Source: Mycobacterium sp. (lineage in GTDB: Bacteria; Actinomycetota; Actinomycetes; Mycobacteriales; Mycobacteriaceae). From it: DNA of 14,315 nucleotides. The position numbers were made by a program, and so were the translations under genes. The stretch is from contig JAHFVB010000053.1 of NCBI GenBank assembly GCA_023264755.1, positions 1 to 14,315 of the forward strand, read 5' to 3'. Below the pieces are notes generated by a model. The model ran no database searches, was not told the origin of the DNA, and saw only the letters and a list, made by a program, of their open reading frames with translations. Numbering within the stretch: position 1 is the first letter of the stretch; every line of letters starts with the position of its first letter. This document shows positions 6,895 through 13,195 of the stretch, piece by piece.

Positions 6895-6923
6895 TTGACG
6901 TCAAATCGAATGTATGTTCGACT
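6895..6923 (+). promoter_or_regulatory. Candidate promoter of the radical SAM gene
   Basis: TTGACG at 6895-6900 is a good -35 box. A 17-base spacer leads to TCGACT at 6918-6923, a poor -10 box that would place the start of transcription at or next to the GTG at 6929, giving a leaderless message. The SOS box lies in the spacer and over the -10 position, ideal for repression. Confidence 0.4.
6906..6921. promoter_or_regulatory. LexA-binding SOS box
   Basis: TCGAATGTATGTTCGA matches the mycobacterial SOS box TCGAAC-N4-GTTCGA at 11 of 12 defined positions, the only change being T for C at the sixth base. It ends 7 bases before the GTG of the radical SAM gene, so bound LexA would block initiation until DNA damage. 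I recall the M. tuberculosis orthologue Rv2578c being listed in the LexA regulon, which agrees. Confidence 0.85.
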
Positions 6924-6928
6924 AGCTC

Positions 6929-7957
6929 GTGCGGTGGGATGGTCAGCGGTCCGGAGCGGACGAGAGTGCCCTACCGGGCCTGCAACGGCTCGGTTTGGTG
7001 CGGTCGGTGCAGACGCCGCAATTCGAGGGCATCACCTTCCACGAGGTGTACTGCAAGTCGGCGTTGAACAAGGTCCCCGAAGCCTCGAAGCTCCCATTTC
7101 GCTTCACCGTCAACGGATTTCGAGGATGCAGCCACGCCTGCCGGTATTGCTTCGCCAGGCCCACGCACGAGTACCTCGACTTCGATTCCGGCGCTGACTT
7201 CGACACCCAAGTGGTGGTCAAGGTCAACGTCGTGGACGTGCTGCGCCGGGAACTGGCCCGCAGCTCGTGGACGCGCGAGTCGGTGGCCCTGGGCACCAAC
7301 ACCGATCCCTACCAACGGGCCGAGGGGCGCTACGCGTTGATGCCGGGCATCATCGGTGCGCTGGCCGACTCGGGTACCCCGTTCTCGATCTTGACCAAGG
7401 GCACGCTTTTGCGGCGTGACCTGCCGTTGATCGTGAAGGCGGCCGAACGCGTCGACGTCAGCGTGGCGCTTTCACTGGCGATCGGCGCTGCCGAGCTTCA
7501 TCGGCGTGTCGAACCTGGCACGCCCACGCCCGAAGCGCGCCTGGACTTGATCCGTGCGGTCCGTGACGCGGGTTTGGACTGCCATGTCATGGTGGCGCCG
7601 GTGCTGCCGCATTTGAGTGATTCCGTCGCTCAGCTCGATGAACTGCTCGGCCGGGTCGCCGCCGCGGGTGCGACGGGGGTGACGGTGTTCGGCCTCCACC
7701 TGCGTGGTTCGACGCGGGGCTGGTTCCTGCAGTGGCTGAGTCGCGAGTACCCGGAGCTGATCGGGGAGTATCGCGAATTGTACGGCCGCGGAGCGTATTT
7801 GCCGCAGAGCTACCGCGACGTGCTGCGCGCCCGAGTGGAACCGTTGCTCGCCAAGTACGGCTTGCGGCCCGACAGTCGACAATTCGCGATGCGCAGCGCC
7901 CCGGCGGTTCGATCCGCCGGGGCGTTGCAGCCAACGCCCCAGCCGACGCTGTTCTAG
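6929..7957 (+). CDS. Radical SAM protein, spore-photoproduct-lyase-like (Rv2578c homologue)
   Basis: A 342-residue enzyme with the radical SAM cluster motif C67-x3-C71-x2-C74 (CSHACRYCFARP), which binds the 4Fe-4S cluster that cleaves S-adenosylmethionine. TNTDPYQ at 123-129 and HEYL at 80-83 are typical of the Rv2578c/SplB-like group. GTG at 6929 gives MRW, the same start I recall for Rv2578c; no Shine-Dalgarno site is present. The substrate is unknown. The SOS box directly upstream argues for a role in DNA damage, and kinship to spore photoproduct lyase makes repair of a DNA lesion a reasonable but untested idea. The C-terminal end (about 300-342) is low-complexity, rich in Ala, Pro and Gln. 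It is divergent from cspA and is followed by hairpins. Confidence 0.93.
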   Translation: MRWDGQRSGADESALPGLQRLGLVRSVQTPQFEGITFHEVYCKSALNKVPEASKLPFRFTVNGFRGCSHACRYCFARPTHEYLDFDSGADFDTQVVVKVNVVDVLRRELARSSWTRESVALGTNTDPYQRAEGRYALMPGIIGALADSGTPFSILTKGTLLRRDLPLIVKAAERVDVSVALSLAIGAAELHRRVEPGTPTPEARLDLIRAVRDAGLDCHVMVAPVLPHLSDSVAQLDELLGRVAAAGATGVTVFGLHLRGSTRGWFLQWLSREYPELIGEYRELYGRGAYLPQSYRDVLRARVEPLLAKYGLRPDSRQFAMRSAPAVRSAGALQPTPQPTLF

Positions 7958-7991
7958 CGCTCCGGTGCGGCGGCGCCAGTTCGTCGGAGCG
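7958..7991 (+). terminator. Hairpin after the radical SAM gene
   Basis: CGCTCCG (7958-7964) pairs with CGGAGCG (7985-7991) across a 20-base GC-rich loop, starting on the base after the TAG stop. There is no T-tract. Confidence 0.4.
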
Positions 7992-8005
7992 GCCGCCGGG
8001 GTGCG

Positions 8006-8031
8006 CTGGGTGGCGCCCCGGCGCCGACCAG
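8006..8031 (+). terminator. Second hairpin between the radical SAM and P450 genes
   Basis: GGCGC (8012-8016) pairs with GCGCC (8021-8025) around CCCG, with an outer stem CTGG (8006-8009)/CCAG (8028-8031) across a small internal loop. It lies upstream of the P450 promoter and would insulate it from upstream transcription. Confidence 0.4.
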
Positions 8032-8061
8032 TTGCGCTATCGAACGCGCGTCGAAAGCTGC

Positions 8062-8090
8062 TTGTTAAGTCCGGTACCGGAACGTACCGT
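8062..8090 (+). promoter_or_regulatory. Promoter of the P450-hydrolase operon
   Basis: TTGTTA (8062-8067), a 17-base spacer and TACCGT (8085-8090) match the mycobacterial SigA pattern. Transcription should start near 8097, leaving a leader of about 40 bases with a good ribosome binding site. Confidence 0.6.
8072..8089. promoter_or_regulatory. Operator-like inverted repeat over the P450 promoter
   Basis: CGGTAC (8072-8077) and GTACCG (8084-8089) are exact reverse complements with a 6-base centre, covering most of the spacer and five bases of the -10 box. A perfect CCGGTACCGG palindrome (8071-8080) overlaps its left half. Position and symmetry suggest a repressor site, for example of TetR type; no regulator gene is in the window. 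Confidence 0.55.
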
Positions 8091-8124
8091 AAGTGGGACT
8101 GTCGCACCGGGGAGCTAGAACACC

Positions 8125-8130
8125 GAGGAG
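8125..8130 (+). promoter_or_regulatory. Ribosome binding site of the P450 gene
   Basis: GAGGAG lies 6 bases before the ATG at 8137. It is one of the two best Shine-Dalgarno sites in the window and fixes the start codon. Confidence 0.85.
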
Positions 8131-8136
8131 CCGTAA

Positions 8137-9495
8137 ATGGGAGAAGCCACCACCGACCCCGTCCGATTGCCGCCCGGCCCGCGGATTCCGAAGCTGATCC
8201 AAGGCATCGGGTTCGTGGCCAGCCGCGACAAGTCGATCCAAGCGGTGGGCCGACGGTACGGCTCGGAGTTCACGTTGAACCTGCCGATTCTCGGTCGCAC
8301 GCTGGTGATCAGCGACCCGGCGCTGGTCAAGGAGCTCTTCACCACCAGTAGCGACCTCCTCGTCCGTGGCGGGACGCTGGGGGACGTACTCGGCCCCGGG
8401 TCGACCTTCAGCCTGGAAGGTGCCCCCCACCGCCAGCGGCGCAAGTTGCTCGTACCGCCGTTCCATGGCAAGCGGATGCAGGGCTACGAACACATCATCG
8501 AAGAAGAGGTCAGACGCGAGACCGCGGCGTGGCCAGAGGGTGAGGAGTTCGCCACCCTGCCCTCGATGATGCGGATCACGCTCAACGCCATTCTGCGGGC
8601 GGTGTTCGGCGCCGCGGGTGAGGCATTCGACGAGCTGCGCGAGTTGCTGCCGCCGATGGTCTTGCAGGCTTCCCGTCTTGCGGTGCTGCCCCCCGTCGTG
8701 CGACGGGACTACGGGGCGTTGAGCCCCTGGGGCCGGGTCGAGTCGATGCGCGGGCGCTACCAGGCGATCGTCGCCCGGCTCATCGCCGACGCGCGCAGCG
8801 ATCCAGGCCTTTCCGAGCGCAACGACGTGCTGGCGTTGATGTTGCAGGCCCGCTACGAGGACGGATCGCCCATTGCCGACGATCACGTGGCCGACGAGTT
8901 GCTCACGCTGTTGGCGGCCGGGCACGAGACCACGGCGACGACGTTGGCCTGGGCCGTCGAGCGGCTGCGCAGGCACCCGCGACTGCTCAACCGGCTCGTC
9001 GCCGAGGTCGACGCGGGGGAATCCGAGCTATTGCAGGCCACCGTCTTCGAGGTGCAACGGACCAGACCGGTGATCAACGCCACGGCACGCCGGACCAAGA
9101 CGCGAATCCGGCTGGGGGAGTGGGTGATTCCAGAAGGACACGCCATCATGGTGAGCATCTCGCTGGCTCATGCCGCCGAGCGTAGTTTTCCCGACGCCGC
9201 GACGTTCAATCCCGACCGCTTCATCGGCCACCCGCCGGATGGTCACGCCTGGGTGCCGTTCGGCGGTGGGATCCGCCGCTGCATCGGCGCGGCCTTCGCC
9301 AACATGGAGTTGATGGTCACCCTGCGTACCTTGTTGAGCGAGTTCGAGTTCGGCACCACCTACGCGCCAGGCGAGTCGGCGCATTCTCGCGGGGTCGCCA
9401 CGGCCCCTGGCGGCGGTGGCCGCGCGGTGGTGCATCGGCGGGGATCTCGCGCACGGCAGTTGGTGCGCGACGGTGGGGCGCAGGTGTTGGCATGA
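8137..9495 (+). CDS. Cytochrome P450, CYP138/CYP135-like
   Basis: A 452-residue soluble P450 monooxygenase. Diagnostic motifs in order: helix C H98-x3-R102 in HRQRR, I-helix AGHETT at 261-266 (oxygen activation), E305-x2-R308, NPDRF at 358-362, and the heme-binding loop FGGGIRRCIG at 375-384 with Cys382 as the thiolate ligand. The N-terminal VRLPPGPRIPKLIQG and helix region resemble mycobacterial CYP138 (Rv0136) as I remember it; the substrate of that group is not known. About 17 residues (436-452, rich in Arg, Gly and Val) extend past the usual end. It has its own promoter, and its stop overlaps the hydrolase start (ATGA), so the two are co-translated and may act on one compound. A ferredoxin or reductase gene is not nearby. 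Confidence 0.95.
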   Translation: MGEATTDPVRLPPGPRIPKLIQGIGFVASRDKSIQAVGRRYGSEFTLNLPILGRTLVISDPALVKELFTTSSDLLVRGGTLGDVLGPGSTFSLEGAPHRQRRKLLVPPFHGKRMQGYEHIIEEEVRRETAAWPEGEEFATLPSMMRITLNAILRAVFGAAGEAFDELRELLPPMVLQASRLAVLPPVVRRDYGALSPWGRVESMRGRYQAIVARLIADARSDPGLSERNDVLALMLQARYEDGSPIADDHVADELLTLLAAGHETTATTLAWAVERLRRHPRLLNRLVAEVDAGESELLQATVFEVQRTRPVINATARRTKTRIRLGEWVIPEGHAIMVSISLAHAAERSFPDAATFNPDRFIGHPPDGHAWVPFGGGIRRCIGAAFANMELMVTLRTLLSEFEFGTTYAPGESAHSRGVATAPGGGGRAVVHRRGSRARQLVRDGGAQVLA

Positions 9496-10481
9496 GTGTG
9501 CCGGATGAGCGCTCGCGCGAAGACCATGTCGCGGATGAGCGCTCGCGTGAAGACCATGTGCCGGATGAGCGCTCGCGCGAAGACCATGTCGTCGACGTCG
9601 GTCGCGGCATCGAATTGTGTTATGACGACTTCGGCGACGCGGCGGATCCACCGATCCTGCTGATCCCTGGCCTCGGTCAGCAATTGCACTCGTGGCCTGC
9701 CGACTTCGCTGCCGCGTTGGCGGCCCGCAACTTCCACGTCGTGCGCTTGGACAACCGCGACGTCGGCCGCTCCACTCACATGCGTTTTCGCGCACCGAAT
9801 CCCATCGCGGTACTACGGGGTGGCAATCATCCGAGGCAGTACCACCTGGGCGACATGGCCCGTGACACCGTGGGACTGCTCGACGCGCTTGGCCATCGTG
9901 ACGCGCACCTCGTCGGAGTTTCCATGGGCGGCATGATCGCCCAGACGGTCGCGGCCCACTTCCCGGGCCGGGTTCGCACCCTCACCTCGATCATGTCGAA
10001 TACGGGTGCGCCGCGCATCGGACGCCCCGCGCTGTCCACCTGGTGGCTGATGGCGACGGCCCGGCCGCCGCGCAACCGCGTCGAGGCAATGGACGGTGCC
10101 GTGAAGATCTTTCGCCACATCGGCTCTCACGGCTATCCCTTCGACGAGGAGTGGGTGCGCGAGAAGGCAGGTGTCGGATGGGATCGCGATCCCAGCTCGG
10201 CCGGTGTCACGCGACAACTCGCGGCCATCTTCGCCTCGGGCAACCGGACCGCCGAGTTGGGCGAGATCGAAGCGCCCACGCTGGTGATCCATGGCGACCG
10301 GGACCGCATGGTCCATCCGAGTGGCGGTGCCGCTACCGCCCGCGCAATTCCCGGGGCGAAGTTCGTGACCATGCCCGGCATGGGCCACGATCTGCCGGTC
10401 GGCGCGTGGGAACGGATCGTCGACCTGATCGCCGAGCACGCCGCAGCGCCATCCCGAGTCCCGGGACGGCAGGAGGGCTAG
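9492..10481 (+). CDS. Alpha/beta-hydrolase with a repeat-built N-terminus
   Basis: A 329-residue alpha/beta-hydrolase-fold enzyme. The oxyanion region is PGLGQQLHSW (59-68), the nucleophile elbow GVSMGG puts the catalytic Ser at 144, the acid is probably Asp271 in HGDRDRMV, and the base His299 in GMGHD; DNRDVGRST at 87-95 is also family-typical. It likely hydrolyses an ester, lactone or epoxide; the exact substrate is not visible. Residues 5-34 are three copies of a ten-residue unit (DERSREDHV plus one variable residue) encoded by 30-bp tandem repeats, charged and probably disordered; the fold starts near residue 35. ATG at 9492 overlaps the P450 stop by 4 bases. No strong internal start or ribosome site was seen after the repeats. 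Confidence 0.92.
   Translation: MSVPDERSREDHVADERSREDHVPDERSREDHVVDVGRGIELCYDDFGDAADPPILLIPGLGQQLHSWPADFAAALAARNFHVVRLDNRDVGRSTHMRFRAPNPIAVLRGGNHPRQYHLGDMARDTVGLLDALGHRDAHLVGVSMGGMIAQTVAAHFPGRVRTLTSIMSNTGAPRIGRPALSTWWLMATARPPRNRVEAMDGAVKIFRHIGSHGYPFDEEWVREKAGVGWDRDPSSAGVTRQLAAIFASGNRTAELGEIEAPTLVIHGDRDRMVHPSGGAATARAIPGAKFVTMPGMGHDLPVGAWERIVDLIAEHAAAPSRVPGRQEG
9504..9593 (+). repeat. Three tandem 30-bp repeats at the P450/hydrolase junction
   Basis: Units lie at 9504-9533, 9534-9563 and 9564-9593, each starting GATGAGCGCTCGCG. The first 26 bases are identical except position 15 (C, T, C); the last four vary. Units 1 and 2 agree at 27 of 30 positions, units 1 and 3 at 28 of 30. The length keeps the hydrolase frame, and each unit contains an out-of-frame ATGA. 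The perfect units suggest recent expansion; copy number may vary between strains. Confidence 0.95.
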
Positions 10482-10703
10482 TCCATTTCTAGACATCCAC
10501 TGGCCCAATGGCATTCACTTTGGTTGGGACAGCGCTTGAGTTCTGGAAGTGTAGTCACCTGGCTAGGCTGGGTCTCGACTGTCGTTCTGCGAGAGGTGTT
10601 CTCGGAATCACCGGGCATGCGGATGTCTTGGTCTGCTGGCCGCGAGGCCGCCTCAGACTGCGGACGTGTCGTGGCGACCGCAATACCCGACCTGCCCTGC
10701 TAG
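10482..10703. other. Convergent non-coding gap after the hydrolase gene
   Basis: This 222-base gap lies between the stops of the hydrolase (+) and the acyltransferase (-). It is lower in GC than the P450 region and shows no convincing gene; a 69-codon open frame on the plus strand (10508-10717) has no start signal or recognisable domain. Only weak stems are visible, such as TGCGG with CCGCA near 10658-10682. I saw no transposase remnant or flanking direct repeat. Confidence 0.5.
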
Positions 10704-11762
10704 TCAGGCCGATATGAGGCGCGACTTCAGGGTCAGTGAGGGTTTCTCGACCAGGAACCAGCTCAAAGCAGCCACGGGCAGCGTGACAGCGGCAGAGATG
10801 GCCGTGAACAGCAACGGATGCACACTGAGCCCGATGACGAGCAGCACTTGCTGAAGAGGAAACGAGTAAATGTAGACCCCGTACGAGAGGTCGGTGCGCA
10901 ACTGCAGGCGTTTGTGGTGGATGAGGGAACCGGAAGCGATGATGGCGTAGGTCAGGGGTACGGCGCCAAGCAGTCGATAGTCCGGTAAAAGGATCATGGA
11001 GACTGCGACGATGCCCGTGCTCACTGCAACTAGCGGCCAGTTGGCGGGAATCTTGTCGCGGAATTGGTAAAGCAAGGCACCGGCCAGGAACATGGTCAAT
11101 AGGCGCGCGGTTTCGGCTTGGACCAATAACGCGAAGATGGCAGGGCTGAGAGGTTGCCCATTTTCCACAATGGGCGCGAAGAATCGCTCCGGGGGAAGCA
11201 GCGCCGCCCATGTCAATGTCGCCGCCAATGCGGCGAAGATGAACCATCGATTTAGCAGACCGACAAACCCCAGGCCGGCGACGAGGGCGTAGCACAGCGC
11301 CTCGAATAGCAGGGTCCACAGGGATCCGTTCCAAATGTGAAAGTGCGCGGTTGGGGTTCCGTCTATATCCGCCGGCAAGGGCAGCAGGGTGGCGTGTACG
11401 AGGACGAATCTGATTTGGGATGGCAAGGTAACGGTGCCGGTCGCGGGGGCGAGGATGAATGCGATGACGATGAGGCATATCCACAGGCCAGGGAGGATGC
11501 GTAACGCTCGGGCGGCGAAGAAGGTGCGTGCCTTGGGCTTGTGGAGCCAGCTTGCAGTAATGAGAAAACCGGAGATCGCGAAGAATCCGTCTACCCATAC
11601 GGCGCCGACGGCAGGGCCGAGGGGTGGATTGTGTCTGACGAATAGGTAGGCATGCACGAGGATTACCCCGGTGGCTAGCGTCAATCGCCATGCATTTAGC
11701 GCATTGCTTCGCTGATCAAATACTTGATCGAGCTTAGGAACATCGAGCTTCGGCACCCCCAT
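10704..11762 (-). CDS. Membrane acyltransferase, acyltransferase-3 (OafA/NodX) family
   Basis: A 352-residue integral membrane protein with about ten hydrophobic helices. Family signatures are the catalytic-type His37 in VILVHAYLF, FFAISGFLIT (60-69), Arg88 in ALRILPGLW, WNGSLWTLLFEALCY (144-158), and near the end YGVYIYSFPLQQ and WFLVEKP. Such enzymes move acetyl or other acyl groups across the membrane onto sugars or lipids; in mycobacteria relatives acylate cell-envelope glycolipids. The target is unknown, as no glycosyltransferase is adjacent. ATG at 11762 begins MGVPKLDVPKLD, with a short PKLDV repeat. GC is clearly lower than in the neighbours (32-36 of 60 bases in sampled lines, against 45 of 60 in a P450 line), which suggests later acquisition. 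Confidence 0.9.
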   Translation of the reverse strand: MGVPKLDVPKLDQVFDQRSNALNAWRLTLATGVILVHAYLFVRHNPPLGPAVGAVWVDGFFAISGFLITASWLHKPKARTFFAARALRILPGLWICLIVIAFILAPATGTVTLPSQIRFVLVHATLLPLPADIDGTPTAHFHIWNGSLWTLLFEALCYALVAGLGFVGLLNRWFIFAALAATLTWAALLPPERFFAPIVENGQPLSPAIFALLVQAETARLLTMFLAGALLYQFRDKIPANWPLVAVSTGIVAVSMILLPDYRLLGAVPLTYAIIASGSLIHHKRLQLRTDLSYGVYIYSFPLQQVLLVIGLSVHPLLFTAISAAVTLPVAALSWFLVEKPSLTLKSRLISA

Positions 11763-11770
11763 GAGCGGCT

Positions 11771-11776
11771 AGGGTA
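11771..11776 (-). promoter_or_regulatory. Candidate -10 box for the acyltransferase gene
   Basis: On the minus strand TACCCT (11776 to 11771) fits TANNNT and would start transcription about 2 bases before the ATG at 11762, a leaderless arrangement typical of mycobacteria. The -35 position reads CTCGAT, which is weak. AACCC (11777-11781) and GGGTT (11789-11793) form a small inverted repeat in the spacer. Confidence 0.35.
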
Positions 11777-11847
11777 AACCCGCGTCCGGGGTTATCGAGG
11801 GTATTTTTCCGCTTTTTGGTCCGCTCTTTGCTGCGCCAGCTCATTTG

Positions 11848-11860
11848 CCCGCTCCGCGGG
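11848..11860 (-). terminator. Small hairpin downstream of the FadE pair
   Basis: CCCGC (11848-11852) and GCGGG (11856-11860) form a 5-bp GC stem with a 3-base loop, 57 bases past the stop at 11918. A second, looser stem, CCAACC (11885-11890) with GGTTGG (11911-11916), begins right at that stop. Neither has a good T-tract. Confidence 0.3.
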
Positions 11861-11917
11861 TCCTGCTCAGCTTCTGCCCGGTACCCAACCCATGCTGGCC
11901 TTTGCCGGTCGGTTGGC

Positions 11918-13195
11918 TCAGCTCCGCGTGCGCTTCACCTGATTGAACGGCACACCGCGATCGGCGGCGTACTCGCGGGGGAATCCCAGCACACGCTCGC
12001 CGATGATGTTGCGTGCAATCTCGGTGGTGCCACCGCCGAGTGAGGCGGCCTGCCGGGACAGAAACTGGTTGCCGACGTGGAATTGCCCGCTGCCGTCGTC
12101 GACGACGGCAGCACTGCCGGTCATGGCGAGGACGGTGTCCAGCGCGAACTGACCGTTCTCGGCGTGCGAGATGCGGATGATGGAACCCGCTGCGGGGGGC
12201 AGGGTTCCGTCGAGTACTCCGTGGTAGACGTGGTCGACGAGCTGTTCGTGCACCGTACGGCGCACCAGCGCGTGGCCTGCCAGCTCCCGGAGCCGCTCGT
12301 TGCCGGTCTGGCCGAGTTCCGTCACCAGGTCCACGTAGTCGACGGGTTGGTCGGACTTGCCCTCGGCACCGATGCCGCTAGCGAATTCGGAGCCGCCACC
12401 CACGGCCCGGCGCTCGTGATAGAGCTGCCGGGACGCGACGCGCCAGCCGTCGTTGACCTCGCCGACGACGGCGTCGTCATCGAGCTCTAGGCCATCGAAG
12501 AACTCCTCGCAGAACTCGTTGCCACCATCGACCTGCTTGATGCGACGCATGTCGATACCGGGGCTGTCGAGTTTGACCAGGAACATCGTCAGGCCCTCGT
12601 GCTTAGGCACGTCCCACGCGGTGCGGGCCAGAAGCAGCCCGTAGTCGGCCGCGAATGCACTGGTGCTCCACGTCTTTGCCCCGGTGACTACCCACTTGTC
12701 GCCCTGGCGGTCGGCGCGGGTGAGCACGCTGGCCAGATCCGATCCACCACTGGGTTCCGAGAGCAGTTGCACCAGCACCTCTTCACCCCGGATGGCTGCC
12801 GAGATGTGTTGCTGCTTTTGCGCTTCGGAGCCGGTGTCGAGAATAGTCGCCGCGCAGATCGTGAACGTGGGCACATTCAGGATGATTGGCAGCTCGTAGC
12901 CGCGCGACACCTCGTCGAACGCCCGCTGATAGGCGATGGGTAGGCCGAGCCCGCCGTATTCGACCGGAAAGCAGATGCCCGCGAAGCCACCGGCGTACAA
13001 CATCTGCTGAAGTTCGCGGGCGCGCAGCCACGGGGCGTCCTCGCCGCGGTCCACGTCAGGGGGATCACCCGGATCCACGGTCGGCATGTTCGCCGCGAGC
13101 CACGCCTTTGCGCGCTGGGCGAACTCCTCGACGGTTTCGGTGTTGGGCGGCGCCACGGTGTCGTTGGTCGGCTGGGCCGAGGCGGTATCGGTCAC
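11918..13195 (-). CDS. Acyl-CoA dehydrogenase, FadE type, one subunit of a probable heteromer
   Basis: A 425-residue flavoprotein of the acyl-CoA dehydrogenase family, which introduces the alpha-beta double bond into acyl-CoA thioesters. FAD/substrate-binding signatures are LLSEPSGGSDL (144-154) and GAKTWSTSA (172-180); the C-terminal FAD segment is LGGGTTEIARNIIGER (386-401). Where medium-chain enzymes have the catalytic Glu before Gly-Thr, this protein has Gly388, so the base may instead be Glu261 in YHERR, as in enzymes that carry it on helix G. It lacks the HGGIG motif, which the adjacent partner has. GTG at 13195 overlaps the partner's stop as GTGA. Paired, complementary FadE proteins in actinobacteria form alpha2beta2 tetramers for steroid side-chain or branched acyl-CoA oxidation; the substrate here is open. 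Confidence 0.93.
   Translation of the reverse strand: MTDTASAQPTNDTVAPPNTETVEEFAQRAKAWLAANMPTVDPGDPPDVDRGEDAPWLRARELQQMLYAGGFAGICFPVEYGGLGLPIAYQRAFDEVSRGYELPIILNVPTFTICAATILDTGSEAQKQQHISAAIRGEEVLVQLLSEPSGGSDLASVLTRADRQGDKWVVTGAKTWSTSAFAADYGLLLARTAWDVPKHEGLTMFLVKLDSPGIDMRRIKQVDGGNEFCEEFFDGLELDDDAVVGEVNDGWRVASRQLYHERRAVGGGSEFASGIGAEGKSDQPVDYVDLVTELGQTGNERLRELAGHALVRRTVHEQLVDHVYHGVLDGTLPPAAGSIIRISHAENGQFALDTVLAMTGSAAVVDDGSGQFHVGNQFLSRQAASLGGGTTEIARNIIGERVLGFPREYAADRGVPFNQVKRTRS

Noticed and set aside
8065..8976. A 303-codon minus-strand frame opposite the P450 gene
   Set aside because: Antisense shadow; it crosses the P450 promoter and has no family resemblance.
9504..9593. CRISPR-like array
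   Set aside because: The 30-bp units are directly adjacent with no spacers and are translated in frame.
10555..11691. A 378-codon minus-strand frame inside the acyltransferase gene
   Set aside because: His/Arg/Pro-rich nonsense composition, overlapped throughout by a frame with clear acyltransferase-3 motifs.
10482..11917. Insertion sequence carrying the acyltransferase
   Set aside because: No transposase, terminal inverted repeats or target duplication found by eye; lower GC alone does not make a mobile element.
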